Below are positions 1 through 8,944 of a stretch of DNA of 64,000 bases, piece by piece. Numbering within the stretch: position 1 is the stretch's first letter; each line of letters opens with the position of its first letter. The notes beneath the pieces were generated by a model. That model did no database searches. It was not told where the DNA came from and saw only the letters and a program-made list of their open reading frames with translations. Source of the stretch: JASUTC01 sp035447925 (GTDB lineage Bacteria; Thermotogota; Thermotogae; MWEM01); contig DAOTHY010000003.1 of the NCBI GenBank assembly GCA_035447925.1, positions 1-64,000 on the forward strand, given 5' to 3'. Made by a program: the position numbers and the translations under genes.

Positions 1-1378
1 ATTTTTCTTTCTTCCTTTCTTCTTTTAAGAGGTTTTGAATGGTGCGCATGGAGTGGCGATCCAACCCTTGAGTGGGGTTATCTGCAACGATGATCTTAGC
101 GTTTTCAGAAAGTTCCCGAGCTAAAATAACTTTCTGGATATTTCCCCCTGAAAGTGTGTTCAGTTGAATCGAAGGATTTACAGCTCTGATATGAAAGGTT
201 TTCATGAGTTGTCTGCAATGCTCCAAAATCTTGACTTGATCCAGAACCAATTGATGGGATTCAGAATCTGTATTGAGTGTGGTGCTGATAAGATTTTCCC
301 ACAGAGTAAGATGCTTGTCTGAACCTTGTTGAAGCCGATCGGAAGGGATATAGGTAATTCCCGCTTTTCTGGCTTTTAAGGGTGTATGGTGACTGGGAGG
401 CATTCCAAATAATCGGAAATCTCCGGTGTAATCTTGTTCATAGCCGGTTATGATATCAATGATCTCTTGTTGGCCACTATTTGCCATTCCTGCGAATCCG
501 AGAATCTCTCCCTTATAAAGGGTAAAGGACAAATCATGAAGTTGAATATGGTGATTTTTACAAAGGTTGATATGATTAAATTCTAATAACTTTTCATCCT
601 GACTGCATGGTTGATCAATCTGATTAAAATGAACGGGTTGATTATCGAAGAGCAGTTCAAGTAAGTCGTGTTGTTTTGGATTTTCTTCATGGGATATAAA
701 AGACTGCAATATCTTTCCCTCCCCCATTATGATAAGGGTATCGGCTATGTTGAGGGCTTCTGTTAATTTGTGAGTGATCAGAATAATCGTTTTACCGCTT
801 TTTTTTAACGATCGGATGATATTGAACAAATGCGCTCTCTCCTGAGGTGCCAGTAGGGAAGTGGGTTCATCCATAATGATCAGCTCCGCTCCCCGAATAA
901 GAGTTTTCACAATCTCCAAAATCTGACGGACGTGAGTGGAACACTCGGAAACAGGTTTATCAAGAGGCAGGTTGAACTCATATTCCTTTAACAGCTGAGT
1001 GAGTCTACTTTTCATTAAGCGCTTATCCGTTAAAAAAAACCTTTTCGGTTCGATGCCCAAAAAACAATTATCCAAAACGCTAAGTACGGGAACCAATTTA
1101 AAATGCTGGTGTATCATGCCAATTCCCGCTTTGATTGCGTCTGCTGTCGATGAAAAGGCGATGCGTTCGCCTTTATAGAGAATGCTTCCGGAAGTTGGTG
1201 AGGTCAGACCAAAAATGATATTCATCAGAGTGGTTTTACCCGCTCCGTTTTCTCCCAAAATGACATAAACACATCCCCGTTTGATCATGAGGTCTATATC
1301 CCGATTGGCAATCAAGCCGTTGGGATAAATTTTGGTGATCCTTTGCAGTTGGAGTAAAGTTCCATCCTTGCTGTTCAT
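1..1378 (-). CDS. Nucleoside/simple-sugar ABC transporter ATP-binding protein, cut by the left edge
   Basis: Would energise uptake of a nucleoside or sugar across the inner membrane. From the ATG on the minus strand about 459 codons run to the edge with no stop; relatives are about 500 residues, so only the C-terminus is missing. Two ATPase halves are visible. The first has Walker A GENGAGKTT (about residues 42-50), a Q-loop IHQHFKLVP and Walker B LIIMDEPTS, but its signature motif is decayed (ECSTHVRQ). The second has a weak Walker A (GFAGMANSGQQE), an intact LSGGN signature and Walker B IIVADNPTQ. The HQHF phrase and weak second Walker A are usual in the YufO/NupO and RbsA group. It starts 3 nt after the PfkB kinase gene, so the two form an operon; permease genes should lie to the left. 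The nucleoside substrate is inferred from neighbours. Confidence 0.85.
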   Translation of the reverse strand, partial: MNSKDGTLLQLQRITKIYPNGLIANRDIDLMIKRGCVYVILGENGAGKTTLMNIIFGLTSPTSGSILYKGERIAFSSTADAIKAGIGMIHQHFKLVPVLSVLDNCFLGIEPKRFFLTDKRLMKSRLTQLLKEYEFNLPLDKPVSECSTHVRQILEIVKTLIRGAELIIMDEPTSLLAPQERAHLFNIIRSLKKSGKTIILITHKLTEALNIADTLIIMGEGKILQSFISHEENPKQHDLLELLFDNQPVHFNQIDQPCSQDEKLLEFNHINLCKNHHIQLHDLSFTLYKGEILGFAGMANSGQQEIIDIITGYEQDYTGDFRLFGMPPSHHTPLKARKAGITYIPSDRLQQGSDKHLTLWENLISTTLNTDSESHQLVLDQVKILEHCRQLMKTFHIRAVNPSIQLNTLSGGNIQKVILARELSENAKIIVADNPTQGLDRHSMRTIQNLLKEERKKEK

Positions 1379-1381
1379 TTT

Positions 1382-2239
1382 TCACCCTTTTTGTTTGAGA
1401 AGGCGTTGATAGGCGCAATCATTTGCTGTTTTACAGGCTGTTGTCAAATCCCCACTGGATAGTATCCCGTCTATAAATCCCGCGTTAAAAGCATCACCGG
1501 CACCAATGCTGTTGCTGATGGACAAGCTGTTTTTGCTTTCGATGGTTCGTGATCCTGTGGAGGTAACAATCGTCGAGCCTTTTGCCCCGTCTTTAACAAT
1601 GATGATTCTGGAATCACTCCTTTTTATGAGTTTATTTTGATAATTCAATTGGGTAAATTCCTCCCGGTTTGGCAGTAAATAATCTGTATAGGTTAAAGCC
1701 TCCAGGATTTTCTCCGGGTGATTCTTTACAGGATTGGTGCCAGGATCAAGAGAGCAGGGGATTGCTTTTTCTTTTGCCTTTTTCATCGCATAGATTGCCC
1801 GTTGAAACTGATTTTCTTCACTTAACAGATATCCTGAGATGTGGAGCCAGCAGATTTGATTGATGAACTGATCATACAAACGCATATCTAATGGAATGGG
1901 CATTGAAGAACGTGATGAAATCATAGTCCGTTTACCGTTGGGGGAAAGGAGTATGTATATTTTTCCGGTGTTGGTTGATTCCTCCCGAATAAACGAGCGG
2001 TCCAAATGGATGGCATTTAAAGCACTCTTGACAAATTGTCCTTCCTTGTCATTGCCGTATGTTGCCAGTAAAAGAGGGTGATGCTTCGTCGCTGATAGTT
2101 CAAAAGCTGTGTTAAAAGCGGAACCGCCTAGATGAAAATGTTCTCCCTTGAGAATGACCTCAGAGTCTTCCTTCGGGAAATGATCCACTTGTAACAAAAT
2201 ATCCAGAATAATATCCCCAATAATACCCACTTGATTCAT
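1382..2239 (-). CDS. psuK: PfkB-family carbohydrate/nucleoside kinase, probable pseudouridine kinase
   Basis: Cytosolic ATP-dependent sugar or nucleoside kinase of 285 residues. The N-terminal phrase VGIIGDIILDIL and substrate loop LGGSAFNTA are typical of PfkB proteins, and the C-terminal catalytic/anion-hole motif reads SIGAGDAFNAGF with the catalytic Asp. I place the start at the ATG at 2239 because AAAGGTGG sits 8 nt upstream; the GTG codons at 2251 and 2248 lie inside that ribosome site. It is the first gene of a two-gene operon with the ABC ATPase and has a good promoter at 2262-2290. A PsuG gene lies 2.4 kb away on the other strand, so phosphorylation of pseudouridine is the best guess; ribokinase or another nucleoside kinase remains possible. 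The symbol rests on context, not on diagnostic residues. Confidence 0.7.
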   Translation of the reverse strand: MNQVGIIGDIILDILLQVDHFPKEDSEVILKGEHFHLGGSAFNTAFELSATKHHPLLLATYGNDKEGQFVKSALNAIHLDRSFIREESTNTGKIYILLSPNGKRTMISSRSSMPIPLDMRLYDQFINQICWLHISGYLLSEENQFQRAIYAMKKAKEKAIPCSLDPGTNPVKNHPEKILEALTYTDYLLPNREEFTQLNYQNKLIKRSDSRIIIVKDGAKGSTIVTSTGSRTIESKNSLSISNSIGAGDAFNAGFIDGILSSGDLTTACKTANDCAYQRLLKQKG

Positions 2240-2261
2240 TGTCAACACCACCTTTCAACTG

Positions 2262-2290
2262 ATTATACCTGACTCGTCGTCGAGGGGCAA
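2262..2290 (-). promoter_or_regulatory. Promoter for the psuK-ABC operon
   Basis: On the minus strand TTGCCC (2290-2285), a 17-nt spacer and TATAAT (2267-2262) form a good sigma-A-type promoter. Transcription would start near 2255, giving a leader barely longer than the ribosome site. Confidence 0.6.
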
Positions 2291-2350
2291 GAAGGGACGG
2301 ATTATGACGCTATTCTGGTTAAGATGTCGATGGTATTGCACATGATACAA

Positions 2351-2359
2351 TGATATAAT
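2351..2359 (+). promoter_or_regulatory. Extended -10 promoter of the MBL hydrolase-glnA unit
   Basis: TGATATAAT, an extended -10 element 36 nt before the start codon. No convincing -35 lies 17 nt upstream. It diverges from the psuK promoter. Confidence 0.5.
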
Positions 2360-2394
2360 CAGTCACAATCTATCAATAAATGGAGGTGAAACAA

Positions 2395-3186
2395 TTGAAT
2401 ATCACTTTTCTTGGTACGGCTGGAGCTATTCCGACATCCAATAGGACTCATACATCGCTTTGGGTGGAATGTGATAAAACGGCAATACTCATAGACTGTT
2501 CGGGGGATGTTATTCAAAAAATCAAGAAATATCACTTGCCAGAAGATCTGTTGGATCATGTGATCATCACTCACGGGCATATTGATCATACATACGCTTT
2601 ACCTGCTTTATTGGAAGCACTGAGGTTGCAAGGCAGGACAAAACCGCTTCACATATATATCTGTGAATCGGCGTTTAAAAAACAGTATCAGATACTGGAA
2701 CTGTGCAATTTGTTGCATAGGGAAGATGGTTTTTCCATTATTTTTCACACCGTACCGTTAATTGAGAATTATCATCTGATATCTGGCGTTAATATGGACT
2801 GTTTTACTTATCCGGTAAAACATCTCATCCCCAATGTTTCTATAAGGTTTACAGAAGGCTTTAAGAGTTTAACCTATTCCGGCGATACGGAACCCTTTGA
2901 TGAATTTGCTGATTTTGCCATGAACTCAGATGTCCTGATTCACGAATGCCTGGTTGCGAAGTGGTTTAGCGAGACATTAACAGGTCATTCCAGAACGGAT
3001 CAAGTTGGAAAGATCGCTCAAAAGGCAAAAGCAAAAACACTCTATCCGGTTCATTTTTCACCCAGGGTAGATGAGAATCTCCAACGATTTCAGGAAGAGA
3101 TTGCACAAGAATACTCAGGAAAGATCGTTGTTCCTTATGATGGGTTACAATTCAGATTAAAAGATGATAAAATAGAAGAAATATAG
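2395..3186 (+). CDS. Metallo-beta-lactamase-fold hydrolase, RNase Z-like
   Basis: A 263-residue MBL-fold metal hydrolase. It opens with NITFLGTAGAIPT, the strand-loop typical of RNase Z/ElaC and arylsulfatase-type members, followed by the zinc motif THGHIDH (HxHxDH), a Gly-Asp turn (SGDTEP) and a late His in LYPVHFSPR. RNase Z would trim tRNA 3' ends, but other ElaC-like proteins are phosphodiesterases and the family is not resolved by these motifs. Start: an ATG at 2380 overlaps the GGAGGTG ribosome site itself, so the in-frame TTG at 2395, correctly spaced from that site, is the likely start. glnA follows after 30 nt and is probably cotranscribed. Confidence 0.75.
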   Translation: MNITFLGTAGAIPTSNRTHTSLWVECDKTAILIDCSGDVIQKIKKYHLPEDLLDHVIITHGHIDHTYALPALLEALRLQGRTKPLHIYICESAFKKQYQILELCNLLHREDGFSIIFHTVPLIENYHLISGVNMDCFTYPVKHLIPNVSIRFTEGFKSLTYSGDTEPFDEFADFAMNSDVLIHECLVAKWFSETLTGHSRTDQVGKIAQKAKAKTLYPVHFSPRVDENLQRFQEEIAQEYSGKIVVPYDGLQFRLKDDKIEEI

Positions 3187-3216
3187 CACAAATACACAAA
3201 TACGGGGAGGTTTGCA

Positions 3217-4602
3217 ATGACAAAACAAGAATTTTGGAAATTCATTGAGGAAAACGAGGTGCTTTTCGTTGACTTGAAAGTGGTAGATTTTTATGGTGGT
3301 TGGAAGCATGTGACATTGCCGGTGGAGTCAGTAGATGACAAGATGCTCGATAGCGGAATCGGTTTTGACGCATCCAATTTTGGCTATGCAGTGGTTGAAA
3401 AAAGTGACATGGTCATGATACCTGATTTGGATACGGTCATATGTGATGATTTTGGTGATTACGAAACAGCTTCCATCATATGCGATGTGTACGATCCTCA
3501 GTCTGGAGAACGTTTTGATCAGGATCCCAGAGGTATTTTGACCAAGGTTGTTGAACAGGTTCAAAAAGAAGGCATTGCAGATGAGATCCTGTTTGGACCT
3601 GAATACGAATTTCATGTGCTGGATGAGGTTCAACATGAAGTGAGTCCGAACTCAATTATGCTTCGGCTCGATAGTTGTGAGGGTTTTTGGAATTCATCCG
3701 AAACGGGAGAATATCTGATTGGTAAAAAGCGTGGTTATCACAGAACAGCACCATTTGACAAATTCTTTGTCTTGAGAAACGAGATCGTTAATGAACTCGT
3801 ACAAAAGGGAATCGAAGTGAAGTACCATCATCATGAAGTCGGAACGGCACAACTTGAAATCGAAACAAATTTCATGGATGCCAAAAAGGCCGCTGATGCA
3901 ACGCTTTTAACAAAATATGTAATCAGAAACATCGCCCTTGAACACGGCTTTCTCGTGACCTTTTTACCTAAACCAATCTACAATGAAGCGGGAAACGGCA
4001 TGCATGTTCACCAGTTCATGAAAAAAGACGGCAAGAATGTTTTTGCAGGTGACAAGATTTACGGGCTGTCTCAGTTGGCACTCCAGTATACGGCCGGAAT
4101 ACTCAAGCATTCTCGGGCTTTGTTGGGTTTTTCAAATCCCACAACAAATTCATATCGAAGACTGGTTCCGGGTTTTGAGGCGCCGACCAATGCTGTCTTT
4201 GCCTTGGCCAATCGCACGTCAGCCATCAGAATCCCTGGTTATGTAAAAGATGATGCAAAAAGAAGAATCGAGTTCAGGACAATCGATGCCACCTGTAATC
4301 CTTATTTAGCGTTTGCCGCCATGATTATGGCTGGAGTAGATGGCATTATGAATAAAATTGACCCCACTAAAGAAGGCTACGGACCCTTTGACGGTGATTT
4401 GAGTCATTCCATCCAGCATCCGCTCCCGAAGAATCTGGAAGAGGCCGTTTTGTCATTAAGAGAAGACCATGAATTTCTCAAACGCTGGGACATTTTCCCT
4501 GAAGCACTCATCAACAAATGGGTGGAAAAGAAATTGGAGGAACATCGTTTGGTTTCCACCATCACCCATCCGGTGGAATATCAGATGTATTTTGATCTTT
4601 AA
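3217..4602 (+). CDS. glnA: Glutamine synthetase type I (alpha)
   Basis: Makes glutamine from glutamate, ammonium and ATP in the cytosol. The 461-residue length is near the type I alpha norm. Visible landmarks are FGPEYEFHV (metal/glutamate site), the GNGMHVHQFM segment, NPTTNSYRRLVPGF (ATP/glutamate site) and the RIEFRTIDATCNPYLA stretch. The Tyr-containing NLYxLP adenylylation loop of beta enzymes is replaced by a different sequence near the C-terminus (HSIQHPLPKN), so adenylylation control is unlikely. A GGGGAGG site precedes the ATG. A hairpin terminator follows within 35 nt of the stop. Confidence 0.95.
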   Translation: MTKQEFWKFIEENEVLFVDLKVVDFYGGWKHVTLPVESVDDKMLDSGIGFDASNFGYAVVEKSDMVMIPDLDTVICDDFGDYETASIICDVYDPQSGERFDQDPRGILTKVVEQVQKEGIADEILFGPEYEFHVLDEVQHEVSPNSIMLRLDSCEGFWNSSETGEYLIGKKRGYHRTAPFDKFFVLRNEIVNELVQKGIEVKYHHHEVGTAQLEIETNFMDAKKAADATLLTKYVIRNIALEHGFLVTFLPKPIYNEAGNGMHVHQFMKKDGKNVFAGDKIYGLSQLALQYTAGILKHSRALLGFSNPTTNSYRRLVPGFEAPTNAVFALANRTSAIRIPGYVKDDAKRRIEFRTIDATCNPYLAFAAMIMAGVDGIMNKIDPTKEGYGPFDGDLSHSIQHPLPKNLEEAVLSLREDHEFLKRWDIFPEALINKWVEKKLEEHRLVSTITHPVEYQMYFDL

Positions 4603-4614
4603 AAAATAGTTCAA

Positions 4615-4623
4615 TGGTATAAT
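4615..4623 (+). promoter_or_regulatory. Extended -10 promoter upstream of psuG
   Basis: TGGTATAAT lies between the glnA stop and the terminator hairpin at 4633-4657. If active, the psuG transcript would begin at or just before that hairpin. Confidence 0.45.
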
Positions 4624-4632
4624 GAGTCAACG

Positions 4633-4657
4633 GAGGCGGATTGCGATCCGCCTCTTT
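4633..4657 (+). terminator. Intrinsic terminator after glnA
   Basis: Perfect 9-bp stem (GAGGCGGAT / ATCCGCCTC) with a TGCG loop, then CTTT. The U-run is short, so read-through into psuG is plausible. Confidence 0.6.
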
Positions 4658-4685
4658 ATGATTGAAAGGATTGAAGGTGAACGAT

Positions 4686-5645
4686 ATGAAAGAGAAATGG
4701 TATGAGATTGCCGATGAGGTTGAAAAGGCGTTAGAAAATCAGCAACCGGTCGTAGCGTTGGAATCCACATTGATTGCACAAGGTTTACCCTATCCGAAAA
4801 ACATCGAAGTGGCTCTTGCCATGGAAGGTGCGGTGCGTCAATCCGGTGCTGTTCCGGCGACAATAGGTATCATCAATGGAATCTGCAAAATTGGGCTTTC
4901 CAGGCAGGAAGTAGAATTTCTTGGTGATGGTAAAAGCAAGGTATTCAAAGTAGGCGAAGGGGAGCTTCCATTTGTGATTGGGACACAGAAGAACGCTTCC
5001 ACTACCGTAAGCGGAACAGCCTGGCTGGCTGATCGATTCAACATCAAAGTCTTTGCAACTGGAGGAACTGGCGGCGTACATAGAAATGTAACGGAATCAT
5101 ACGACGTATCCCAGGACCTTTTTACCATGAGCCATACCCCTATTGTTATTGTCAGTTCAGGTGCCAAATCCATCTTGGATATCCAAAAGACTAACGAAGT
5201 CATGGAATCGTACGGGATTTTGATAGTGGGATACCGGACGGACTATTTCCCGGCTTTTTACAGTCGGAAATCTTCTATCGGGTTGAATTATCGTGTTGAT
5301 GAGGCAGTACAGGTGGCAAAAGTCTACCGAGCGAAATCCATGATGAAGAGCAAACAAGCGCTTTTGGTTGCAAATCCTGTTCCCGAAGCAGACGAAATAG
5401 ACGAAAAACAAATCAACAAGATCATACAGGAGGCTACCGAAGAAGCCTCTAGAAAAGGGATTAAGGGAAAGGAAATTACTCCGTTTCTTTTGGCCAATAT
5501 CGCCGAAAGAAGTGGTGGAACCAGCATGAAGGCTAATATTGCATTGTTGATAAACAACGCAAAAACGGCAGGCGAGATTGCTGTGGAAGTGTCAAAGGTT
5601 CTTAACAACGGGAATAAAAAGCAAATTGGTTTTTCTCAAGAGTAA
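4686..5645 (+). CDS. psuG: Pseudouridine-5'-phosphate glycosidase
   Basis: Splits pseudouridine 5'-phosphate into uracil and ribose 5-phosphate (reversible C-C glycosidase), the second step of pseudouridine breakdown. The 319-residue length suits the family. Characteristic phrases are ALESTLIAQGLPYP, IGIINGICKIGL, the TTVSGT segment, FATGGTGGVHR and VSSGAKSILD. The ATG at 4686 has AAGGTGA 6 nt upstream; an in-frame TTG at 4662 would sit too far up. Its substrate would come from the PfkB kinase encoded at 1382-2239, although the two are in separate, divergent units. The HIT gene follows after 8 nt. Confidence 0.93.
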   Translation: MKEKWYEIADEVEKALENQQPVVALESTLIAQGLPYPKNIEVALAMEGAVRQSGAVPATIGIINGICKIGLSRQEVEFLGDGKSKVFKVGEGELPFVIGTQKNASTTVSGTAWLADRFNIKVFATGGTGGVHRNVTESYDVSQDLFTMSHTPIVIVSSGAKSILDIQKTNEVMESYGILIVGYRTDYFPAFYSRKSSIGLNYRVDEAVQVAKVYRAKSMMKSKQALLVANPVPEADEIDEKQINKIIQEATEEASRKGIKGKEITPFLLANIAERSGGTSMKANIALLINNAKTAGEIAVEVSKVLNNGNKKQIGFSQE

Positions 5646-5653
5646 ACGATAGC

Positions 5654-6271
5654 ATGCCTTGTGAGTTTTGTCATATTCTTCAATATCAAAAGGAAAAAAT
5701 CATAGCAGAGAATGAGTTTTTTTTCTCTTTTTACGATAAATACCCTTTGAACGAGGGGCATACTTTGATCGCTCCCAAAAGGCATTTTGCAAATTTTTTT
5801 GAGATGACGGCGGTTGAATGGATCAATGCCAGACAGATTGTTTTTCAGCTCAAGGAGACCTTAGATGCCCAACTGAGTCCCACCGGCTATAACATAGGTG
5901 TAAACGTGGGCGAGGATGCCGGGCAAAGTATTTTTCATGCGCACATTCATATTATTCCCCGCTATACCGGTGATATTGAGAATCCCGGTCCACAGGACCG
6001 GAAGGTTAATATGCCTTTGTTTGAATTTATGAGGGATAATGAAATATTTAAAAAGATCATTTATTCACAAATGGCCAGAAAAAAACTGGAGAGTGTGATT
6101 CAAAAAAGCGATATGTCGAGCTTAGAGGATATCAAAGGAGACATGATTTACCTTGAAGAACTGAAAAAAAAGCTAAAGGTTGCTGTTGAGGATTTTTGCC
6201 ACAATCAGGATGGTGAATCGTATGACAGAATTATCGAGTCTTTGGAATTGATTTCAATTGTCAAGGGTTGA
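5654..6271 (+). CDS. HIT-family nucleotide hydrolase/transferase
   Basis: A 205-residue cytosolic histidine-triad protein. The motif HAHIHIIPR near residue 98 is the catalytic HxHxHxx triad, and CEFC at the N-terminus resembles the zinc site of Hint/HIT proteins. A core HIT protein is about 110-140 residues, so roughly 80 residues at the C-terminus (helical, charged) are additional. HIT enzymes act on nucleoside phosphoramidates, dinucleoside polyphosphates or adenylylated substrates; which applies here cannot be read from the sequence. It sits directly after psuG in the same orientation, with no strong ribosome site, so it may be translationally coupled. Its 3' end overlaps the convergent kinase gene by 11 nt. 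Confidence 0.85.
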   Translation: MPCEFCHILQYQKEKIIAENEFFFSFYDKYPLNEGHTLIAPKRHFANFFEMTAVEWINARQIVFQLKETLDAQLSPTGYNIGVNVGEDAGQSIFHAHIHIIPRYTGDIENPGPQDRKVNMPLFEFMRDNEIFKKIIYSQMARKKLESVIQKSDMSSLEDIKGDMIYLEELKKKLKVAVEDFCHNQDGESYDRIIESLELISIVKG

Positions 6272-7472
6272 GGGATTGACATCTTTGAACAATGAGTTCG
6301 AAACTGAAAGTACTACCTTGGTTAATTACACTTTCTAATTTGATTTGTGAATGCATCATTTCTAAGATTTTGTCCACAATGGTCAATCCCAATCCCGTTC
6401 CACCGTATTTTCTTGTGATGGAAGAGTCTGCTTGAGTGAAATATTCAAAAATCTTTGTTTGCTCATCGTCTTTGATTCCGATTCCGGTATCTGATACAGC
6501 AAATCTTAATGTTAAGTCTTTGTTTGTCGACCGGATTTGTTGGCAATGAATCGCAATACCGCCTTGTTCGGTAAATTTTACGGCATTTGAGAGCAGGTTA
6601 ACCAAAACCTGAGACAGATGATACGAATCTGTCATCACACAACTGGGGATAGAGTCATCCACAAAAATTTCCGTTTTCAGACCTTTTTTTCCCGCTTTGT
6701 ATTTTGTCATTCTATAGGCATTTTCCACCAATGTTTTAATGTTCGTCTGAGTGTGTTCAATGACCAGTGCGCCGGCTTCTATTTTTGAGAAATCCAGTAT
6801 ATCCTCAATGATATTGAGCAGATTGTGACTGGAAAAAAGGACATCCTCTACATAGGATTGTTGTTCTGGTGACAATGTGGTATCTTTCAGCAAATTGGTA
6901 AAACCCAAAATCCCGTTCAGAGGTGTTCTCAATTCATGGCTCATGTTGGCAAGAAATTCGCTTTTTGCTTGATTGGACGCTTCAGCCAGTTTTTTTTCAA
7001 TCGTTAAGTTCTCATTGGTTAATTTGAGTTCCTTTTCCATTTGCTTGCGTTTGGTAATATCCAAACAAAAAGCCATGTAAGTGTTCTGTGACAATTTCAC
7101 CGTTCTTAATAACGCATAAAATTCACTGCCGTCTTTTTTGAGTAAAGGCGTTTCTTTTTGGATGGATAAAACGGTTTGATTCTTGTCAACTGAATGCTCA
7201 TGATTGAGTTCTTCAAATGGATTAACGCTTATCTTTGATGATAAAAGATCCTGAATGGTCATTTGCAACAGTTCATCTCTGGAATAACCCGTCATTTGAC
7301 AAGCAACACTGTTGACATCCAGATAACTCAGACTTGAATCGGCAATAAATATCCCTAAAGGCGCATTTTCCATATAACTCCTGTAACGTTTTTCGCTCTT
7401 TTTCAATTCTTCCCGATTTATTCTTAAGGACCTTTCGGTCTCCTTTCTTTTGTTGATTTGGAAGTTCATCAT
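6261..7472 (-). CDS. Soluble PAS-domain histidine kinase
   Basis: A 403-residue sensor kinase without membrane segments. A PAS domain covers about residues 30-145, a short coiled linker follows, then the HisKA dimer/phosphoacceptor motif FLANMSHELRTPLNG, and the ATPase domain with N box LLSNAVKF, G1 DTGIGI, the F box and G2 GGTGLGL. No receiver domain is attached and no response regulator gene is adjacent, so this is an orphan kinase of the hybrid-like PAS family. The N-terminus MMNFQINKRKE starts abruptly in a charged helix, and no ribosome site precedes the ATG pair, so the start is uncertain. The signal sensed is unknown. Confidence 0.88.
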   Translation of the reverse strand: MMNFQINKRKETERSLRINREELKKSEKRYRSYMENAPLGIFIADSSLSYLDVNSVACQMTGYSRDELLQMTIQDLLSSKISVNPFEELNHEHSVDKNQTVLSIQKETPLLKKDGSEFYALLRTVKLSQNTYMAFCLDITKRKQMEKELKLTNENLTIEKKLAEASNQAKSEFLANMSHELRTPLNGILGFTNLLKDTTLSPEQQSYVEDVLFSSHNLLNIIEDILDFSKIEAGALVIEHTQTNIKTLVENAYRMTKYKAGKKGLKTEIFVDDSIPSCVMTDSYHLSQVLVNLLSNAVKFTEQGGIAIHCQQIRSTNKDLTLRFAVSDTGIGIKDDEQTKIFEYFTQADSSITRKYGGTGLGLTIVDKILEMMHSQIKLESVINQGSTFSFELIVQRCQSLNP

Positions 7473-7520
7473 TTTATTGAGAATGAAAAGTTTTTCATCA
7501 GAATCGGGAAAGATAATTCA

Positions 7521-7529
7521 TGGTATAAT
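7521..7529 (+). promoter_or_regulatory. Extended -10 promoter of the MATE gene
   Basis: TGGTATAAT, with no clear -35, placed 18-39 nt before the possible start codons of the MATE gene. Confidence 0.5.
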
Positions 7530-7567
7530 GATTAGGAAAACGAATATTGCGCTTGGAGATGATGTTT

Positions 7568-8944
7568 TTGAGTTTTTTTAGAAATCTAAACAGCCGTATG
7601 AATGAAAAAGTCGATATTTTTGAATTGCCCATTTACAAGGGATTATTGCGTTTGGCTTGGCCCATTGTTTTGACCAATCTATTACAGACGATTTATAATA
7701 TCACAGATGCCTATTTTTTGGGAAAATTGGGAACCGTTGAATTTTCAGCGCCAACGGTAACTTTTCCGGTCGTTTTTATTCTCATATCCCTTGCTATGGG
7801 TTTTTCACATGCTGCGACTTCCATGATCGCTCAGTATACGGGTATGAAGAACAAACCGTTAGCTGAAAAATCAGCTGCACAAGTTATATTGACTTTGTTG
7901 TCCCTTTCTTTGTTTATTATGCTATTGGGCTATCTGTTTTCTGAAAACATTTTGCGTTGGATGAATATATCACCCGAATTATTTGATTCAGCTCTGGGAT
8001 ATTTGAGAATTATGATTCTGGCCATTCCTTTTATCTTTTTTACTGAACTGTTTTCAAGTATTTTTAGAGGTTGGGGAAATTCAGTCATTGCTTTGAGGAT
8101 GATGTTTTTCGCAGTGGTTTTTAATATTATTTTGGATCCTCTCTTTATCTTTGTTTTCAATTTGGGTGTACAAGGTGCGGCATTTGCGACCCTTATTGCC
8201 AGGGGAACGGCTGCCTGTTATTTTTTAACCGTATTAATCAGCAATCGGTTGGGATTTACCGTACACATGAAGGATTTCAGACCGGATTTTAAGATGATTA
8301 AAAAGATTTTGGCGATTGGGCTACCCGGTTCGATCGGACAGTCCGTGACAGCAGTGGGTTTCACTTTTATCATGAGTGTTGTGGCTGGTTTCGGGACGAC
8401 AGTTATCAGTATCTATGGCATCGGGCAAAGGGTACTGTCCATGGTTACCATGTTTGCCATGGGGATGTCTTTGGCAACGGCCACGATGGCGGGTCAATTT
8501 GTCGGTGCGTGTGAACCTGAAAAGGCTGAAGAAACGGTAAAAAAGGCGGCCCTAATGACATTTTTGGTTGTGCTTTTCATTTCTGGACTGCTATTCTTTT
8601 TTGGCCAATATGTGACGCAATTTTTTATCAATCAGCAGGAAGTCATAGAATTGGGCAGACATTTCTTCAGATTAGTGTCTATGTCTTTGCCATTTTTTGC
8701 TACCATGTCTGTTTTTCAAGGTGCTTTACGGGGAACGGGACACACGATGCAAGCTACCATAGCCGACTTGATCCGTCTTTGGGGTGTGAGAATTCCATTT
8801 GTGTTGATCTTATCAAAACTGTATGGTTTTAATGGGATTTTCTACGCAATGATCATCAGTAACATGGGAGCTTTGATCATTGTTTTCTTCTTTTTACGCC
8901 TTGGGAATTGGAAACAAAGGGTTGTTGAAGAATATCGATCATAA
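7568..8944 (+). CDS. MATE-family multidrug/metabolite exporter
   Basis: A polytopic inner-membrane antiporter that expels cationic drugs or metabolites using Na+ or H+. About 12 hydrophobic segments are evident. The family phrase LAWPIVLTNLLQTIYN opens helix 1, and an equivalent LAIGLPGSIGQSV opens the second half, showing the internal duplication of MATE proteins. Start codons are ambiguous: GGAGATGA at 7555-7562 best serves the TTG at 7568 (458 residues), while ATGs at 7559 and 7562 overlap that site and a TTG at 7547 is also in frame. It is a single-gene unit ended by the strong hairpin at 8943-8973. Confidence 0.9.
   Translation: MSFFRNLNSRMNEKVDIFELPIYKGLLRLAWPIVLTNLLQTIYNITDAYFLGKLGTVEFSAPTVTFPVVFILISLAMGFSHAATSMIAQYTGMKNKPLAEKSAAQVILTLLSLSLFIMLLGYLFSENILRWMNISPELFDSALGYLRIMILAIPFIFFTELFSSIFRGWGNSVIALRMMFFAVVFNIILDPLFIFVFNLGVQGAAFATLIARGTAACYFLTVLISNRLGFTVHMKDFRPDFKMIKKILAIGLPGSIGQSVTAVGFTFIMSVVAGFGTTVISIYGIGQRVLSMVTMFAMGMSLATATMAGQFVGACEPEKAEETVKKAALMTFLVVLFISGLLFFFGQYVTQFFINQQEVIELGRHFFRLVSMSLPFFATMSVFQGALRGTGHTMQATIADLIRLWGVRIPFVLILSKLYGFNGIFYAMIISNMGALIIVFFFLRLGNWKQRVVEEYRS

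Noticed and set aside
2380..2394. ATG start for the MBL hydrolase at 2380
   Set aside because: The ATG overlaps the GGAGGTG ribosome site; TTG at 2395 is correctly spaced.
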